From Hydrogenophilales bacterium 16-64-46 (GTDB lineage: Bacteria; Pseudomonadota; Gammaproteobacteria; Burkholderiales; Thiobacillaceae): 54,114 bases of DNA. The DNA lies in contig NCGY01000013.1 in the NCBI GenBank assembly GCA_002281775.1, positions 1-54,114 on the forward strand, read 5' to 3'. Below, one piece after another: positions 35,304 to 45,173 of this stretch; the first letter of the stretch is position 1, and each line of letters opens with the position of its first letter. A program made the translations under genes and the position numbers. Below the pieces are notes generated by a model. That model was not told where the DNA came from and searched no databases. It was given only the letters and a program-made list of their open reading frames with translations.

Positions 35304-36893
35304 TCAGGCCCGTGCAGGGGCTGTTTCCACGGGGTCGTCGGCGAGGCAGACACGGTTCTTGCCGCTGCGCTTGGCCTCGAACATGGCGGCGTCGGCGCGG
35401 GCGATGAGGGCTTCCTGCGATTCGCCCGGCATGCGTTGGGCCACGCCCGCGCTGAAAGTGATGAGCACGCGTTCGTTCCTGTCGAGAAAGTATTTCTTGG
35501 TGAGGCCGCGCTGCAGGCGGGTGACGATGGTGGCGGCGGTGTCGCGCCCGGTATTCGGCATCATGATGAGAAACTCCTCGCCACCCAGGCGGGCGACCTG
35601 GTCCGTGATGCGCAACTCGTCCTTGGCCACCTGCACCAGATGAATCAGTGCCTCGTCACCGGCCTGGTGGCCGCGATCGTCGTTGAGCTTCTTGAAGTTG
35701 TCGAGGTCGAGCACGGCGATCGAGAACGCCGTCTGGTAGCGTTCCGCACGCGCGGTCTCGCGCGCGAATTCGTCCTCCATGCCGCGCCGGTTGAGGCTGT
35801 GCGTCAGCGGATCTTCGCGCACCAGGGCGCTCATTTCGGCGATCTGCTTTTCCAGCGCCAGGATACGGCCTTCGGCAGCCAAGGCGGCATCACGCTCGGC
35901 GAGGAGTTCCTGCTGCACCGCGCGGGTACCGGACTGTACGGCGCGAGTTTCATCGAGCAGGGTTTCCAGAATGCGATTGAGTTCGAGCACGTCCTCGGTC
36001 TGGCTGATGTGCTCGACGTGGCTGAGCAGCTTCTGGTGGTAGTCGTCTGACACCGCCACCACGTCGCCCATGCGGTTGACGAAGGCGGTCATCGCCGCCT
36101 TGAGCGTGGCGGTGGCCTCGCGCAGGCCGTGCTTCACCAGGCCCTGCTTGTAGATCACGTCCTTCAGGCGACGCTCGGCTTCCTGCAAGTCCTTGATCCT
36201 GAGCGGGCCGGCGATCACGTCCTGCACCATGTCGAGCTGGCCGCGCAGCCAGGTGTCGTCGTCGAGCAGCTCGCCGATGTTTTCCACCAAGAGCAGCAGG
36301 ATGCGCTTGAGGGTTTCCTGCTGGTCCTGCCCTTGCGAGCTGTTGAGGTCGATGTCGATCCACAGGCTTTTCAGGCCGGAAGCGGCGTCGCGCAGGGTGT
36401 TGGCGGTGTGGGCCTCGCGCACCATCGCAGCGAGCTTCTGCGCTTTTTCGGACAGCGCCGGGGTGTGCGAGAGCTGCACCACCACGCCGAATTCCAGGGT
36501 CTTGGCCAGCAGCTCACGCAGCAGGACCACGGTCTCGCTGCCCTGCGCAGGCGTCGCGCTCTGCTTGAGCTGGCGGACGATTAGCCCCAGTTGTTTGCGA
36601 CAGGTGCCCCAGTCGTTGCGGCGCATCGCCTGGTCGAGGGCTTCGACCGGCGTCGACAATTCGGGGTGATGCAGGTTGAGGTCCATGACCAGGCCGGTGA
36701 GTACGGTGCCGGCGCTGCCCGTTGCAGCCTGCGCCAGGGCGGTGGCGGGTTTGCGCTGACCGGTGATTTCCTCGTACAGCGCCTGGTAGTTGTCCGGCGT
36801 GGGTGCAATCCGGCGCAAGGCCAGGCGGCGCAAGGTTTCCCGTGCCACCTCGGAGGGGTTGGCAATGTCGATGTTGGCGGTGGGTTCTGCCAT
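35304..36893 (-). CDS. Diguanylate cyclase (GGDEF) with large helical N-terminus
   Basis: About 529 residues. The N-terminal about 350 residues are helical, with no membrane segment and a coiled coil before the catalytic domain (ELLAERDAALAAEGRILALEKQI). The C-terminal GGDEF domain (about 360-520) has an active GGEEF signature (RLGGEEFLIMM) and an intact RxxD inhibitory site five residues before it (RITD), so product feedback is expected. It makes c-di-GMP, opposing the EAL protein at 6201 and feeding the PilZ brake at 29694. ATG 36893 (MAEPTANIDI) has an AGGAT ribosome-binding site; MPNMAEP at 36902 is the alternative. Confidence 0.92.
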   Translation of the reverse strand: MAEPTANIDIANPSEVARETLRRLALRRIAPTPDNYQALYEEITGQRKPATALAQAATGSAGTVLTGLVMDLNLHHPELSTPVEALDQAMRRNDWGTCRKQLGLIVRQLKQSATPAQGSETVVLLRELLAKTLEFGVVVQLSHTPALSEKAQKLAAMVREAHTANTLRDAASGLKSLWIDIDLNSSQGQDQQETLKRILLLLVENIGELLDDDTWLRGQLDMVQDVIAGPLRIKDLQEAERRLKDVIYKQGLVKHGLREATATLKAAMTAFVNRMGDVVAVSDDYHQKLLSHVEHISQTEDVLELNRILETLLDETRAVQSGTRAVQQELLAERDAALAAEGRILALEKQIAEMSALVREDPLTHSLNRRGMEDEFARETARAERYQTAFSIAVLDLDNFKKLNDDRGHQAGDEALIHLVQVAKDELRITDQVARLGGEEFLIMMPNTGRDTAATIVTRLQRGLTKKYFLDRNERVLITFSAGVAQRMPGESQEALIARADAAMFEAKRSGKNRVCLADDPVETAPARA

Positions 36894-37070
36894 GTTGGGC
36901 ATCCTGGCCCATCGGGGCCTTTCACGATGATTGGCATGGTAGGGGAGGGTGGGGCCTGACAAAGGCGGGATTAAGGGGAGGAAAGCCCCGCAATTCAGCA
37001 CTTGGTACGAGACTGGCGCAAAACAGGCATCAGCGTGGTCAACGCGGCGCTGATGCAGTCGAGGCGGCGA

Positions 37071-39752
37071 TCACCCCTTCAACGCATTCCCCACCACCTC
37101 CGCCACATCCTTCGCCAGCCCTTCGACCGCCGCGATGCGCGCCAGCGCGGCGCGGGCGTGCGTCTGCCGGCTGGCGTCGAACTGACGCCAGCGGTCGAAG
37201 CTGCGGGCGATGCGGGAGGCGACCTGCGGGTTCATGGCCTGCAATTCGCTGATCACATCTGCTGCCAACGCGTAGCCGCTGCCATCCAAGGCGTGGAAGG
37301 CGCGGGGGTTGGCGCCGGTAAAGCCGCGGATGAGGGCGTAGACGCGGTTGGGGTTTTTCAGGTCGAAGGCGGGGTGGGCCATGAGCGTGCGGATGGCGCG
37401 GGCGTCGGTGGTGCGCGCGGTGGCCCGTACGGATAGCCATTTGTCGACGACGAGCGCTTCGTCTTTCCACTTCTCGTAGAACGCCGCGAGCGCGGTTTCT
37501 TTTTCCGGCACGTCGAGCTGGACGAGGGTGGCGAGCGCGGCGAACACGTCGGTCATGTTGCCGCTGGCCTTGACCAGCGCGGCGAGGCGCGGGGCCATTT
37601 CCGAGGGCGCGGCTTCGGCGAGGTAGGCGAGGCAGGTGTTGCGCAGCGCGCGGCGGCCCAGCTGTGCGCCATCGGGAGCGTAGGGTTCGGTGGGGGCGAG
37701 TGCGGTAAAGGCCGCTTCGAACTGCGCCCGGCAGTGCGCGGCGAGCGCGCGGCGGAGGGCGAGGCGCGCGTTGAAGATGGCGTCGGGGTCGATGACCTTG
37801 CCCGCTGCGGCGACGCTGTCGGCGAGCACGGTTTCGGACGGCAGGGCCAGCGCTTCGGCGGCGAGTGCGGGGTCGCCTTCGAGGCCGTCGGCGAGCACGC
37901 GGGCGCAGGCGTCGAGGAAGGCGGTCGGGATCCAGTCGCTGCCCTGGCCGCCTTTGGCGATACCCGCCAGCAGGATGCGCGTGGCGAGACGCTGCCCGGC
38001 TTCCCAGCGGTTGAAGGCGTCCGAGTCGTGCGCCATCAGGTGGGCAAGCTCGGCGTCGGTCTGCTCGAATTCCAGCCGCACGGGCGCGGAGAAATCGCGC
38101 AGCAGCGAGGCGACGGGCGCGGCGGGGATGGCTTCGAATACAAACGTCTGCGTGGATTCGGTGAGCGAGAGCACGCGGGTGGTGGATGTCCCTGTCTTGC
38201 CCGCGAGCCGCAGGGCGGCATCCGTGCCGTCGGGCAGAACGAGGCCGGCGGCGACGGGGATATGCAGCGCGCCATCGGCTATCGTCTGGCCGGCATCAAG
38301 AAGCCGTTTTTCGTAGGCGGTGGGCGCGAGGGTTTGCGTGAGGGTGAGCGTGTAGGTCTGCGCCGCCGCGTCGTATGCGCCTGTCGCCTTCAGCACCGGC
38401 GTGCCGGCGCGCGCGTACCAGCGGCGAAACTGCGTGAGATCGACACCGCTCGCGTCCTGCATCGCCCCGACGAAATCCTCGCAGGTGACGGCCTGGCCGT
38501 CGTGGCGCTCAAAGTACAAATCCATCCCGGCGCGGAAGCCTTTTTCACTGAGCAGCGTGTGGATCATGCGGATGACTTCCGCGCCCTTGTTGTAGACGGT
38601 GGCGGTGTAGAAGTTGTTGATTTCGGCGTAGGACGCGGGCCGGATCGGGTGTGCCATGGGCCCCGCGTCTTCAGGGAACTGCCCGGCGCGGAGTGCTCGC
38701 ACTTCCTGGATGCGGGTGACCGCACGCGAGTGCGTGTCGGCACCGAATTCCTGGTCGCGGAAGACGGTGAGGCCCTCTTTCAGCGACAGCTGGAACCAGT
38801 CGCGGCAGGTGACGCGGTTGCCGGTCCAGTTGTGGAAATACTCGTGCGCGACGACGCGGTCGATGCCCTGGTAGTCGGCGTCGGTCGCGGTGTCCGGGCG
38901 GGCCAGCACGTACTTGGTGTTGAAGATGTTGAGGCCCTTGTTCTCCATCGCACCCATGTTGAAGTCGCCGACCGCCACGATCATGTAGCGGTCGAGGTCG
39001 TATTCCAGGCCGAAGCGCGTCTCGTCCCAGCGCATGGCTTTTTTCAGCGCCGCCATCGCGTGGCCGCACTGGTCGAGCTTGCCGGGTTCGACGAAGACTT
39101 CGAGCTTCACCGGCCTGCCCGACGCGGTGGTGAACGTGTCATCGAGCACGTCGAGCTTGGCCGCGACCAGCGCGAACAGATACGCAGGCTTGGGGAAGGG
39201 GTCTTCCCAGCGCACCCAGTGGCGCGCCGGGTCGTCGCTGCTACCCGAGGCGACCGGGTTGCCGTTCGACAGCAGTTGCGCAAACCGTGCGTGCTCGGCT
39301 TCGACGGTGCAGGTAAACACCGCCATCACGTCCGGCCGGTCGGGGAAGTAGGTGATGCGGCGGAAACCTTCCGCCTCGCACTGGGTGAAGTAGCCGTCTT
39401 TCGATTTGTACAGGCCGGAGAGCTGGGTGTTCTGGTCGGGGTGGATGCGCACCGTGGTTTCAAGCTGGAAGGTGTCGGGCAGCGGCGCGGCGATCGTCAG
39501 CAAGCCGTCGGCGCAGGTGTAACGCGTCGGATCGAGCGCGGTGCCGTCGAGCGTCAGGCCCACCAGTTCCAGCGCCTCGCCATTCAGTACCAGCGCGCCG
39601 GTCAGCGCGGCCGGATTGCGGCGGCAGGCGAGACGGGTTCTGACTTCAGCATGGCCCTCGAAAATGCTTACATGCAAATCGACCGTGTCGATCAGCCAGG
39701 CGGGCGGGGTGTAGTCCTTGAGATACAGCGTGACGGGGGTTTCGGTGCGCAT
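37071..39752 (-). CDS. pepN: Aminopeptidase N
   Basis: An 893-residue M1 zinc metallopeptidase close to E. coli PepN in length. The exopeptidase motif MGAMENKGLN and zinc site HEYFHNWTGNRVTCRDWFQLSLKEGLT (HExxH-x18-E) are intact, and the DUF3458-type middle and helical C-terminal domains are present. It degrades peptides in the cytoplasm. It follows vapC by 45 bp. Confidence 0.97.
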   Translation of the reverse strand: MRTETPVTLYLKDYTPPAWLIDTVDLHVSIFEGHAEVRTRLACRRNPAALTGALVLNGEALELVGLTLDGTALDPTRYTCADGLLTIAAPLPDTFQLETTVRIHPDQNTQLSGLYKSKDGYFTQCEAEGFRRITYFPDRPDVMAVFTCTVEAEHARFAQLLSNGNPVASGSSDDPARHWVRWEDPFPKPAYLFALVAAKLDVLDDTFTTASGRPVKLEVFVEPGKLDQCGHAMAALKKAMRWDETRFGLEYDLDRYMIVAVGDFNMGAMENKGLNIFNTKYVLARPDTATDADYQGIDRVVAHEYFHNWTGNRVTCRDWFQLSLKEGLTVFRDQEFGADTHSRAVTRIQEVRALRAGQFPEDAGPMAHPIRPASYAEINNFYTATVYNKGAEVIRMIHTLLSEKGFRAGMDLYFERHDGQAVTCEDFVGAMQDASGVDLTQFRRWYARAGTPVLKATGAYDAAAQTYTLTLTQTLAPTAYEKRLLDAGQTIADGALHIPVAAGLVLPDGTDAALRLAGKTGTSTTRVLSLTESTQTFVFEAIPAAPVASLLRDFSAPVRLEFEQTDAELAHLMAHDSDAFNRWEAGQRLATRILLAGIAKGGQGSDWIPTAFLDACARVLADGLEGDPALAAEALALPSETVLADSVAAAGKVIDPDAIFNARLALRRALAAHCRAQFEAAFTALAPTEPYAPDGAQLGRRALRNTCLAYLAEAAPSEMAPRLAALVKASGNMTDVFAALATLVQLDVPEKETALAAFYEKWKDEALVVDKWLSVRATARTTDARAIRTLMAHPAFDLKNPNRVYALIRGFTGANPRAFHALDGSGYALAADVISELQAMNPQVASRIARSFDRWRQFDASRQTHARAALARIAAVEGLAKDVAEVVGNALKG

Positions 39753-39797
39753 GGGGTCTCCGGCGGCGGATGGATAACAGTTAGACGATGGAGCGGC

Positions 39798-40193
39798 TCA
39801 CACCCAGTTTTCAACAACGAGACCGGGGTAATCCCTGAAATCCGCTTCATTGTTGGTGATGAGCGTGAGGCCGAGGCTCGCGGCGTGCGCGGCGATGAGA
39901 CGATCCAGCGCGTCGCGGCGACGGTCGCGGACGGCGGCGCGTTGCACGCCATAGCGTTCGGCGGCGGTTTCGTCGAAGGGTAGGACAGGGATGTCGCGGG
40001 TGAGCAGGTGCAGCGCGCGTTCGTTCTGTCCGCGCGTAGGCCCCAGCCCTTCCAGACCTACCCGTAATTCGGCGTAGCTGATGATCGACATGACGGCGTC
40101 GCCGTGATCGAGCTGCTGCAAGCGTGCCAGGACTTCGGGCGGATGCGCCTTCATCAGGTAGACGCAGATGTTGGTGTCCAGCATGTAGCGCAT
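39798..40193 (-). CDS. vapC: Type II toxin, PIN-domain ribonuclease VapC
   Basis: 131 residues. PIN-domain acidic residues are present in MLDTNICVYLM (Asp6), ISYAELRVGL, DALDRLIAAHA and TNNEADFRDYPGL. VapC toxins cleave RNA, often initiator tRNA or rRNA. It lies 5 bp after vapB, the normal antitoxin-toxin order. Confidence 0.93.
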   Translation of the reverse strand: MRYMLDTNICVYLMKAHPPEVLARLQQLDHGDAVMSIISYAELRVGLEGLGPTRGQNERALHLLTRDIPVLPFDETAAERYGVQRAAVRDRRRDALDRLIAAHAASLGLTLITNNEADFRDYPGLVVENWV

Positions 40194-40198
40194 GGTGG

Positions 40199-40492
40199 CT
40201 ACTTACCGGATTTGTAGTCGGCGGATTTCTGGTGAAGCTGCGCTGCTTCGCCAAATCCGCTCCAGTCGCGTTCTTTCTGCTCGTGGAATTCGCGGCCCTC
40301 GGCCATGAAGTCGGGCGTGAACATCGCGAACGCCTCGGCCAGCCCGGTCAGCTTGCGTTTGACGACGGGGCGCAGGACGAGGGTATCGCCGACTTTCTCG
40401 ATTTCGACATCCTGACTGGCCTCGACGATGGCGAGTTCCTTGGGGATGCGAACGGCCAGCGAGTTGCCGCTTTTGAATACGCGCGTGAGCAT
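40199..40492 (-). CDS. vapB: Type II antitoxin VapB (SpoVT/AbrB-type)
   Basis: 97 residues. The N-terminal swapped-hairpin DNA-binding domain reads MLTRVFKSGNSLAVRIPKEL, and the acidic/aromatic C-terminal tail wraps VapC. ATG 40492 has a strong AGGAGG ribosome-binding site; the longer frame upstream would cover the operator. It probably represses its own operon at the palindrome just upstream. Confidence 0.93.
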   Translation of the reverse strand: MLTRVFKSGNSLAVRIPKELAIVEASQDVEIEKVGDTLVLRPVVKRKLTGLAEAFAMFTPDFMAEGREFHEQKERDWSGFGEAAQLHQKSADYKSGK

Positions 40493-40504
40493 GGTAAACC
40501 TCCT

Positions 40505-40525
40505 ATGTATATACAGGATATACAT
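40505..40525 (-). promoter_or_regulatory. vapBC operator palindrome
   Basis: Perfect 8-bp arms ATGTATAT and ATATACAT around a 5-base centre (ACAGG), ending 12 bp before the vapB ATG and next to its ribosome-binding site. AbrB-fold antitoxins bind such palindromes, so this is the likely autoregulation site. Its AT-richness stands out against the GC-rich surroundings. Confidence 0.7.
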
Positions 40526-40558
40526 CAACCCAGGGTGACGCAAGCCAGCCATGCGCGC

Positions 40559-41704
40559 TTACAACGCGCCTTCCTGTTCGCCCTTGATGTTGTGCTGTTG
40601 CATGTAATCCAGCAGCGCCGCAAACGGCGCGGGCAGGTCGGGCGTTTGCCGCAGTTGGGCGATGCGTGCGCTGTCCCAGGCGTTGAGTGCGCCGTGGCCG
40701 GCAAGACTTTGCAGGGTGGCGATATCCATGTGCCAGGGCTGCCAGTCGAGACCGGCGGTTTGCCACAACGCGCCGGCTTGCAGGGCGATGGCGACGCCGG
40801 CAGGGTCGGGATCGCAGGCGATGGCGGCGGGCGCGGGGGCCAGTGCGAGCAGATGCGCCACGGCTGCGCGCCACCAACCGGGTGGAAAGCCGGGTAGCCA
40901 GATGACGCCGGCGTTAGCTTCGCGATTGCGGGCGACGCGTTCGAAACTGGTGCGGTTTTCTACCAGTTGCCAGCGTGTGGGCGCGCCATCGGCAGTGGTC
41001 GCGGCGGCCAGCGTCGCCGGCGTCAGCGCGCAGAAATCGGCGCAGGCGGCGAGGTTCAGCACAGCGTGCGGGAGTTGAAGCGTGATCGGCGCGGTGATCA
41101 GCAGCAGCGGCGTGTGGCGTTCGATGCCCCACTCGGCAAGATCGGTGGCTTCGCCGAGCCAGGTCCATTCCGCGGTCGAGATGGCCTTGGTGGCGTTGCG
41201 GGCGAACAAGGCAAAATCGCGCTCCGTGCCGCTGCGCTGTTCGTGCTGCCATTGCGCAAGTTTGGTGGCAAGGCCGACGCGCGCCAGCGCGGCTTTCGGC
41301 GGCAGTGTGTCGAGCGCGTCGAGCAGGGGCGTGTCGGGCGGCAGCGTGGCGCGCACGGCCTGCCATTGCGCGGCGGCGGCATCCGCATCGACTATGCCGA
41401 GGGCGGCGCGCAGGGACGCGGGCTCGCGGAAGCGCACCCGGTACGGCCACCACGCCGCACGTTCGAATTTTTCGTCGAGCTGGATCCAGCCGTTGTCGAG
41501 CAGCCAGTCGAGCAACGCCTGCGCCAGATTCTGTCCGCCCACGCCGGCGTCGTTGCGCAGCGTGTCCCAGCGGCTGTCGCCGCCGCGTTTGATCCAGCGT
41601 TTCAGCAGTTGCCGCCGGTCGTCGGGCAGGCTGTCGAGCCCGCGTGGTGCTTGATCGGAGTCGCGCTGCCGCCGGGTTTTGCTCAGCACGACGACGCGCA
41701 GCAT
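40559..41704 (-). CDS. jetD: Wadjet nuclease subunit JetD (Toprim)
   Basis: 381 residues. The N-terminal part matches the DUF3322-type region. The C-terminal DUF2220/Toprim domain has the catalytic Glu249 in LVENRTSFE and the DxD in CDPDPAG (298-302). In studied Wadjet systems JetD cuts circular plasmid DNA after JetABC loop extrusion. ATG 41704 starts 2 bases after the jetC stop; longer open sequence upstream is only the shadow of jetC. Confidence 0.9.
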   Translation of the reverse strand: MLRVVVLSKTRRQRDSDQAPRGLDSLPDDRRQLLKRWIKRGGDSRWDTLRNDAGVGGQNLAQALLDWLLDNGWIQLDEKFERAAWWPYRVRFREPASLRAALGIVDADAAAAQWQAVRATLPPDTPLLDALDTLPPKAALARVGLATKLAQWQHEQRSGTERDFALFARNATKAISTAEWTWLGEATDLAEWGIERHTPLLLITAPITLQLPHAVLNLAACADFCALTPATLAAATTADGAPTRWQLVENRTSFERVARNREANAGVIWLPGFPPGWWRAAVAHLLALAPAPAAIACDPDPAGVAIALQAGALWQTAGLDWQPWHMDIATLQSLAGHGALNAWDSARIAQLRQTPDLPAPFAALLDYMQQHNIKGEQEGAL

Positions 41705-41706
41705 GC

Positions 41707-44478
41707 TCAGTGTGCGGTCGAGGTGTCGCGCATCAACACCTTCACACCCGGTGCCCACGCCTCGCCGGGGCGTTTCTTGAAGGTCACCAGCGTCAGCGTC
41801 GCCGGGTCGTAGATGTTGACGTTGTGGGTGACCGGGGTGGTGAGCAGGTATTGCGCTTTGGTCGCTTTCAAAAAGCCCGACACGCGCTCGATGTTGACGA
41901 TGTCGAGATGCGCGAACGGCTCGTCGATGAAGACGAAGCCGCCGGGGCGCGATTCTTCCATCATCAGCGCCACCAGCAGGATCAGCGATTTCATCACCTG
42001 CTGGCCGCCGGAGGCGTCGCCGTCGTTCATCCCCATGAAGCCCTTGGCGTCGAAGTCGAAGCGCACCGACAGCCCGGCCTGCGCCAGCGTCACGTCGTCG
42101 TTGCCGAGCGCGACGGGTTCGTGCTCGACCTTGATGCCGGCGACTTCGCCCAGAGTCTTGAGGTTTTTGGCGTAGCGGCCAACAGTATGACGCAGCACGG
42201 CGACGTAGTTTTCGCGCGCGGCCTGGGTTTGTTCGCCAGCCAGCGCGTTGTCGCGGCGGCGGGTGGCGAGGTCGGTTTCCATCTGCCGGTAGTTGGCGGC
42301 GATCTTGTCGCGCAGCGCGACGACGCTGTCGTCGGTTTCCCAGCTTTCGTCGGCGAACTTGGTGTCGATTTCGGCCAGACGGCGGTCGATGTTGGTGGCG
42401 TCGCGCCATTTTTCCAGCAGTTGCTGGTTGGCCGCGGCATCACGCCAGGCGGCGGGCATCTGGCGGCGGTCGCGCCGCAGTTGCAGGCGGCGGCGGATTT
42501 GTTCGTCGCGCCCGCTGCGGTTTTCGCGCTCGGCGATGTCGCGGTCGAGCCGGGCAAGCTCGCTATCGAGCCGGGTGCGGCGGCTGCGCGCGGCGTTGAC
42601 CGCCTCGTCGGCGGCGGCGCGCTCCTGCTGCGCGGCCAGCACGCCGTTGTCGCGGCGGCGCAGCACCAGCGCCTCGTATTGCGTGCGCGCCTCGGCGAAC
42701 TCGGCGGCGCGCGCGGCCAGTTGCGCGGCGGCGGTCTCGCCGCTGAGTTGCGCTTTCATGCCGTTGATCCTGCCGCCGAGTTCGGCCTGCTGGGTTTTCA
42801 GCGGGGCCAGTTGCTTGTCGAGCGCGGCGCGTTCTTCGCGCAATGCGTCCAGCCGGGCGCGGCCGAAGCGCATCTGCTCGGGCGCGGCAAAGCGGCCGCC
42901 GCGCCGTTCGCGCAGATAGCCGTTGCGGGTGATCCAGTCTTCGCCGCGCGGCAGCTTGCTGCCTGCGGCGACATCCTCGACGCGGCGGGTGCGTTCCAGC
43001 GTGCGCAGCAGCCATTCGGGAACAGCGCTGGAAAAGCGCACCACTTCGAGCAGCGAGCCCTGCGGCGGCAGGCCTGCGGCGACGCATTCGGGCACGATGA
43101 AGTTGCGGTAGCGCTGTTTTTCGCCAAGCGTCATCGCGCGTTCGGCGTCGCGCGCGTGCTGCAGCAGCACGATGTGGGCGAACGGCGCGAGCGCGGCTTC
43201 GACCGCAGGCTGCCAGCTGGCATCGACGATTTCGACGACGTCGGTGAGCAGGTGGTGGGTGATATCGGCCTGCGACAAGGCCAGGCGAAACGCGGCGACG
43301 TCGTGCGGGTCGGCGCGGCGTCCGGCGGCGAGGTTTTCCAGCATCTCGTCGAGCTGGGTTTGACGCTGTTGCAGGCTGGCGATTTTCACCAGCAACTCGG
43401 CACGCTGCGATTCGAGCGTTTCGATTTCGCGCGCGTCGGCCAGTTGGCCGCCCGCAGACTGCACTTGTTGTTCCAGCCGTTGCTGCTGTTTGACGATCAC
43501 TTCCCAGCCGCCGAGTTCGCGGTTGATTTCGTTCAACGCCTTGTTCTGGATGGCTTCGTTGTCGCTTGCGGCCTCTTTGCGCAGCAGCGCCTGCGCGAGC
43601 GCGGCATCGAGCGCATCCGAATCCAGCTTCAGCGCGCTGCGTTCGCCGCGTTTGGCGCGCCAGTCGCGGCGTTGCGTCAGCAGCGTGCGCGCGGCGTGCT
43701 CGGCTTCGCGCTGTAACAGGCAGTACTCCAGACGCGGGCGCGTTTCGCTGAAAAGTTCGACACGTTCCTGGTTGAGGCGCTGCCACTCGCGATAACGATT
43801 GACCTTCTGTTCGTGTTTTTCCAGATTGTTGCCGAGCGCTTCGAGCTGGTTCTGGCCGGCGTCGAGTTCGCGCGCGGTGTGTTCCTGATGGTGGCGCGCT
43901 TCCTGATAGCGGTCGAGCACTTCCTTGTCGCCGAATACCTGGAACACCAGATCCAGCAGCTCGCGCGGCGAGAGCTCGCACAGCTTGTCGGTCTGGCCCT
44001 GTTCGAGCGAGAGCACGCGGGCGATCGCGGGCGACAGGCCGGCGGCGTGCAGTTGGTTCTGGTACAGGCGCACGCCGAATTCCTCGCCCTTGGTTTCGAT
44101 GTCGGCGAGGCCGACCTCGCCGTCGGCGATCCAGTATTTGCGCGTCCAGTCGCCGCCCTTTTTGTCGATGCGGCAGGCCAGCGTGATGCGGTCGCTGGTG
44201 TAGGGCAGGCCGAACGGGCGGCGGCTGGAACCCGGTGCGCGCTGGTTGTCGATGACGCCGCGCAGCCAGCAGAAGTCCTCGCCGTTGCGCCGCACGTAGC
44301 GTTTGTAGTCGCGTTTTTTCGAGCAATCCAAAGCCAAAAGTGTACGCAGCGCGTCGAGCAGCGTCGTCTTGCCCGAACCGTTGGGGCCGGAGATGGTGAC
44401 GATTGAAGCGTCGAGCGGCAGGCGGAAACTGCGCCAGAAATCCCAGTGGACGGTTTCGAGTTCGAGCAGGCGGAACAT
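41707..44478 (-). CDS. jetC: Wadjet SMC-like ATPase JetC
   Basis: A 923-residue SMC/MukB-type ATPase. Walker A GPNGSGKTT lies at 31-39; long coiled coils flank a small hinge near the middle (VVEIVDASWQPAVEAALAPFAHIVLLQHARDAERAM); the signature DASGGQQVMKSL and Walker B FVFIDEPFAHLD lie near residues 810-858. It drives DNA loop extrusion with JetA and JetB. The start overlaps the jetB stop (TGATG). Confidence 0.93.
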   Translation of the reverse strand: MFRLLELETVHWDFWRSFRLPLDASIVTISGPNGSGKTTLLDALRTLLALDCSKKRDYKRYVRRNGEDFCWLRGVIDNQRAPGSSRRPFGLPYTSDRITLACRIDKKGGDWTRKYWIADGEVGLADIETKGEEFGVRLYQNQLHAAGLSPAIARVLSLEQGQTDKLCELSPRELLDLVFQVFGDKEVLDRYQEARHHQEHTARELDAGQNQLEALGNNLEKHEQKVNRYREWQRLNQERVELFSETRPRLEYCLLQREAEHAARTLLTQRRDWRAKRGERSALKLDSDALDAALAQALLRKEAASDNEAIQNKALNEINRELGGWEVIVKQQQRLEQQVQSAGGQLADAREIETLESQRAELLVKIASLQQRQTQLDEMLENLAAGRRADPHDVAAFRLALSQADITHHLLTDVVEIVDASWQPAVEAALAPFAHIVLLQHARDAERAMTLGEKQRYRNFIVPECVAAGLPPQGSLLEVVRFSSAVPEWLLRTLERTRRVEDVAAGSKLPRGEDWITRNGYLRERRGGRFAAPEQMRFGRARLDALREERAALDKQLAPLKTQQAELGGRINGMKAQLSGETAAAQLAARAAEFAEARTQYEALVLRRRDNGVLAAQQERAAADEAVNAARSRRTRLDSELARLDRDIAERENRSGRDEQIRRRLQLRRDRRQMPAAWRDAAANQQLLEKWRDATNIDRRLAEIDTKFADESWETDDSVVALRDKIAANYRQMETDLATRRRDNALAGEQTQAARENYVAVLRHTVGRYAKNLKTLGEVAGIKVEHEPVALGNDDVTLAQAGLSVRFDFDAKGFMGMNDGDASGGQQVMKSLILLVALMMEESRPGGFVFIDEPFAHLDIVNIERVSGFLKATKAQYLLTTPVTHNVNIYDPATLTLVTFKKRPGEAWAPGVKVLMRDTSTAH

Positions 44479-45173
44479 CAGGCATCGTCCCCGGATTCTG
44501 TTGCGATTTCGGGCATCGAATGATCGCGTTCTTCCAATACGCCGCGCTGCTTCAGCAGGTCGGACAGCGCGCCTTCGAGGATGCGCGGCGCGAACTCGGC
44601 GTAGTCGAACGCCAGATCGAGCAGCGGGCCCTCGTGAATAATTTTGTTGCGGCGATCAATAAAGCCCAGCCGCGACAGTTGCGGCAGGGCGAACTGCTGC
44701 AGGCGCGCTTTACCGCCGAGCAGCTTGCCGTAGTCTTCCAGCAGCACGTTTTCTGCAATGCCGCGCGACGCGTCGTGCGCGGCGGGGGTGAGCTTCACGC
44801 TTTCGAACAATTCGTTTTGCGTGTCGGCTTGCGTCGATTCGCCGGCCAGCTGGCGCTCGCGCTTGGGCAGGATGATGAGCGCCCACAGAACGACCAGCAG
44901 CGCGACCGCATCCTTGGGCAGGCCGATGTTCGACGCCTGCCAGGCATCGTGTTGCTCGAACACAGCGGCCTCCTGTTCGCGCGCCAGTGCGACCGAAACA
45001 TGCGCGGCGAAAGGCTGCGCAAGAAGGCGCAAACCGCTGGCAGCGAGCCGCGCCTCGACTTCGTCGCGGAAAGCAGTATCAATCAGCAGGCGGCGCACCT
45101 CGGCATCGTCGCGCGGCAAATAGCGCAGCGCGAGCAGGCGGGCAATCAGGCGGGCGGCGAGGTCGGTATTCAT
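44478..45173 (-). CDS. jetB: Wadjet subunit JetB (DUF4194-like, KITE/MukE-like)
   Basis: 231 residues with winged-helix-like content (LLEDYGKLLGGKARLQQFALPQLSRLGFIDRRNKIIHEGPLLDLAFDYAEFAPRI), placed between jetA and jetC as in known Wadjet operons. By homology it is the MukE-like partner of the kleisin. It overlaps jetA (ATGA) and jetC (TGATG). Confidence 0.87.
   Translation of the reverse strand: MNTDLAARLIARLLALRYLPRDDAEVRRLLIDTAFRDEVEARLAASGLRLLAQPFAAHVSVALAREQEAAVFEQHDAWQASNIGLPKDAVALLVVLWALIILPKRERQLAGESTQADTQNELFESVKLTPAAHDASRGIAENVLLEDYGKLLGGKARLQQFALPQLSRLGFIDRRNKIIHEGPLLDLAFDYAEFAPRILEGALSDLLKQRGVLEERDHSMPEIATESGDDA

Noticed and set aside
41644..43716. 690-codon plus-strand open frame opposite jetC/jetD
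   Set aside because: Antisense to an intact SMC gene, with His/Val/Gly-rich shadow composition.
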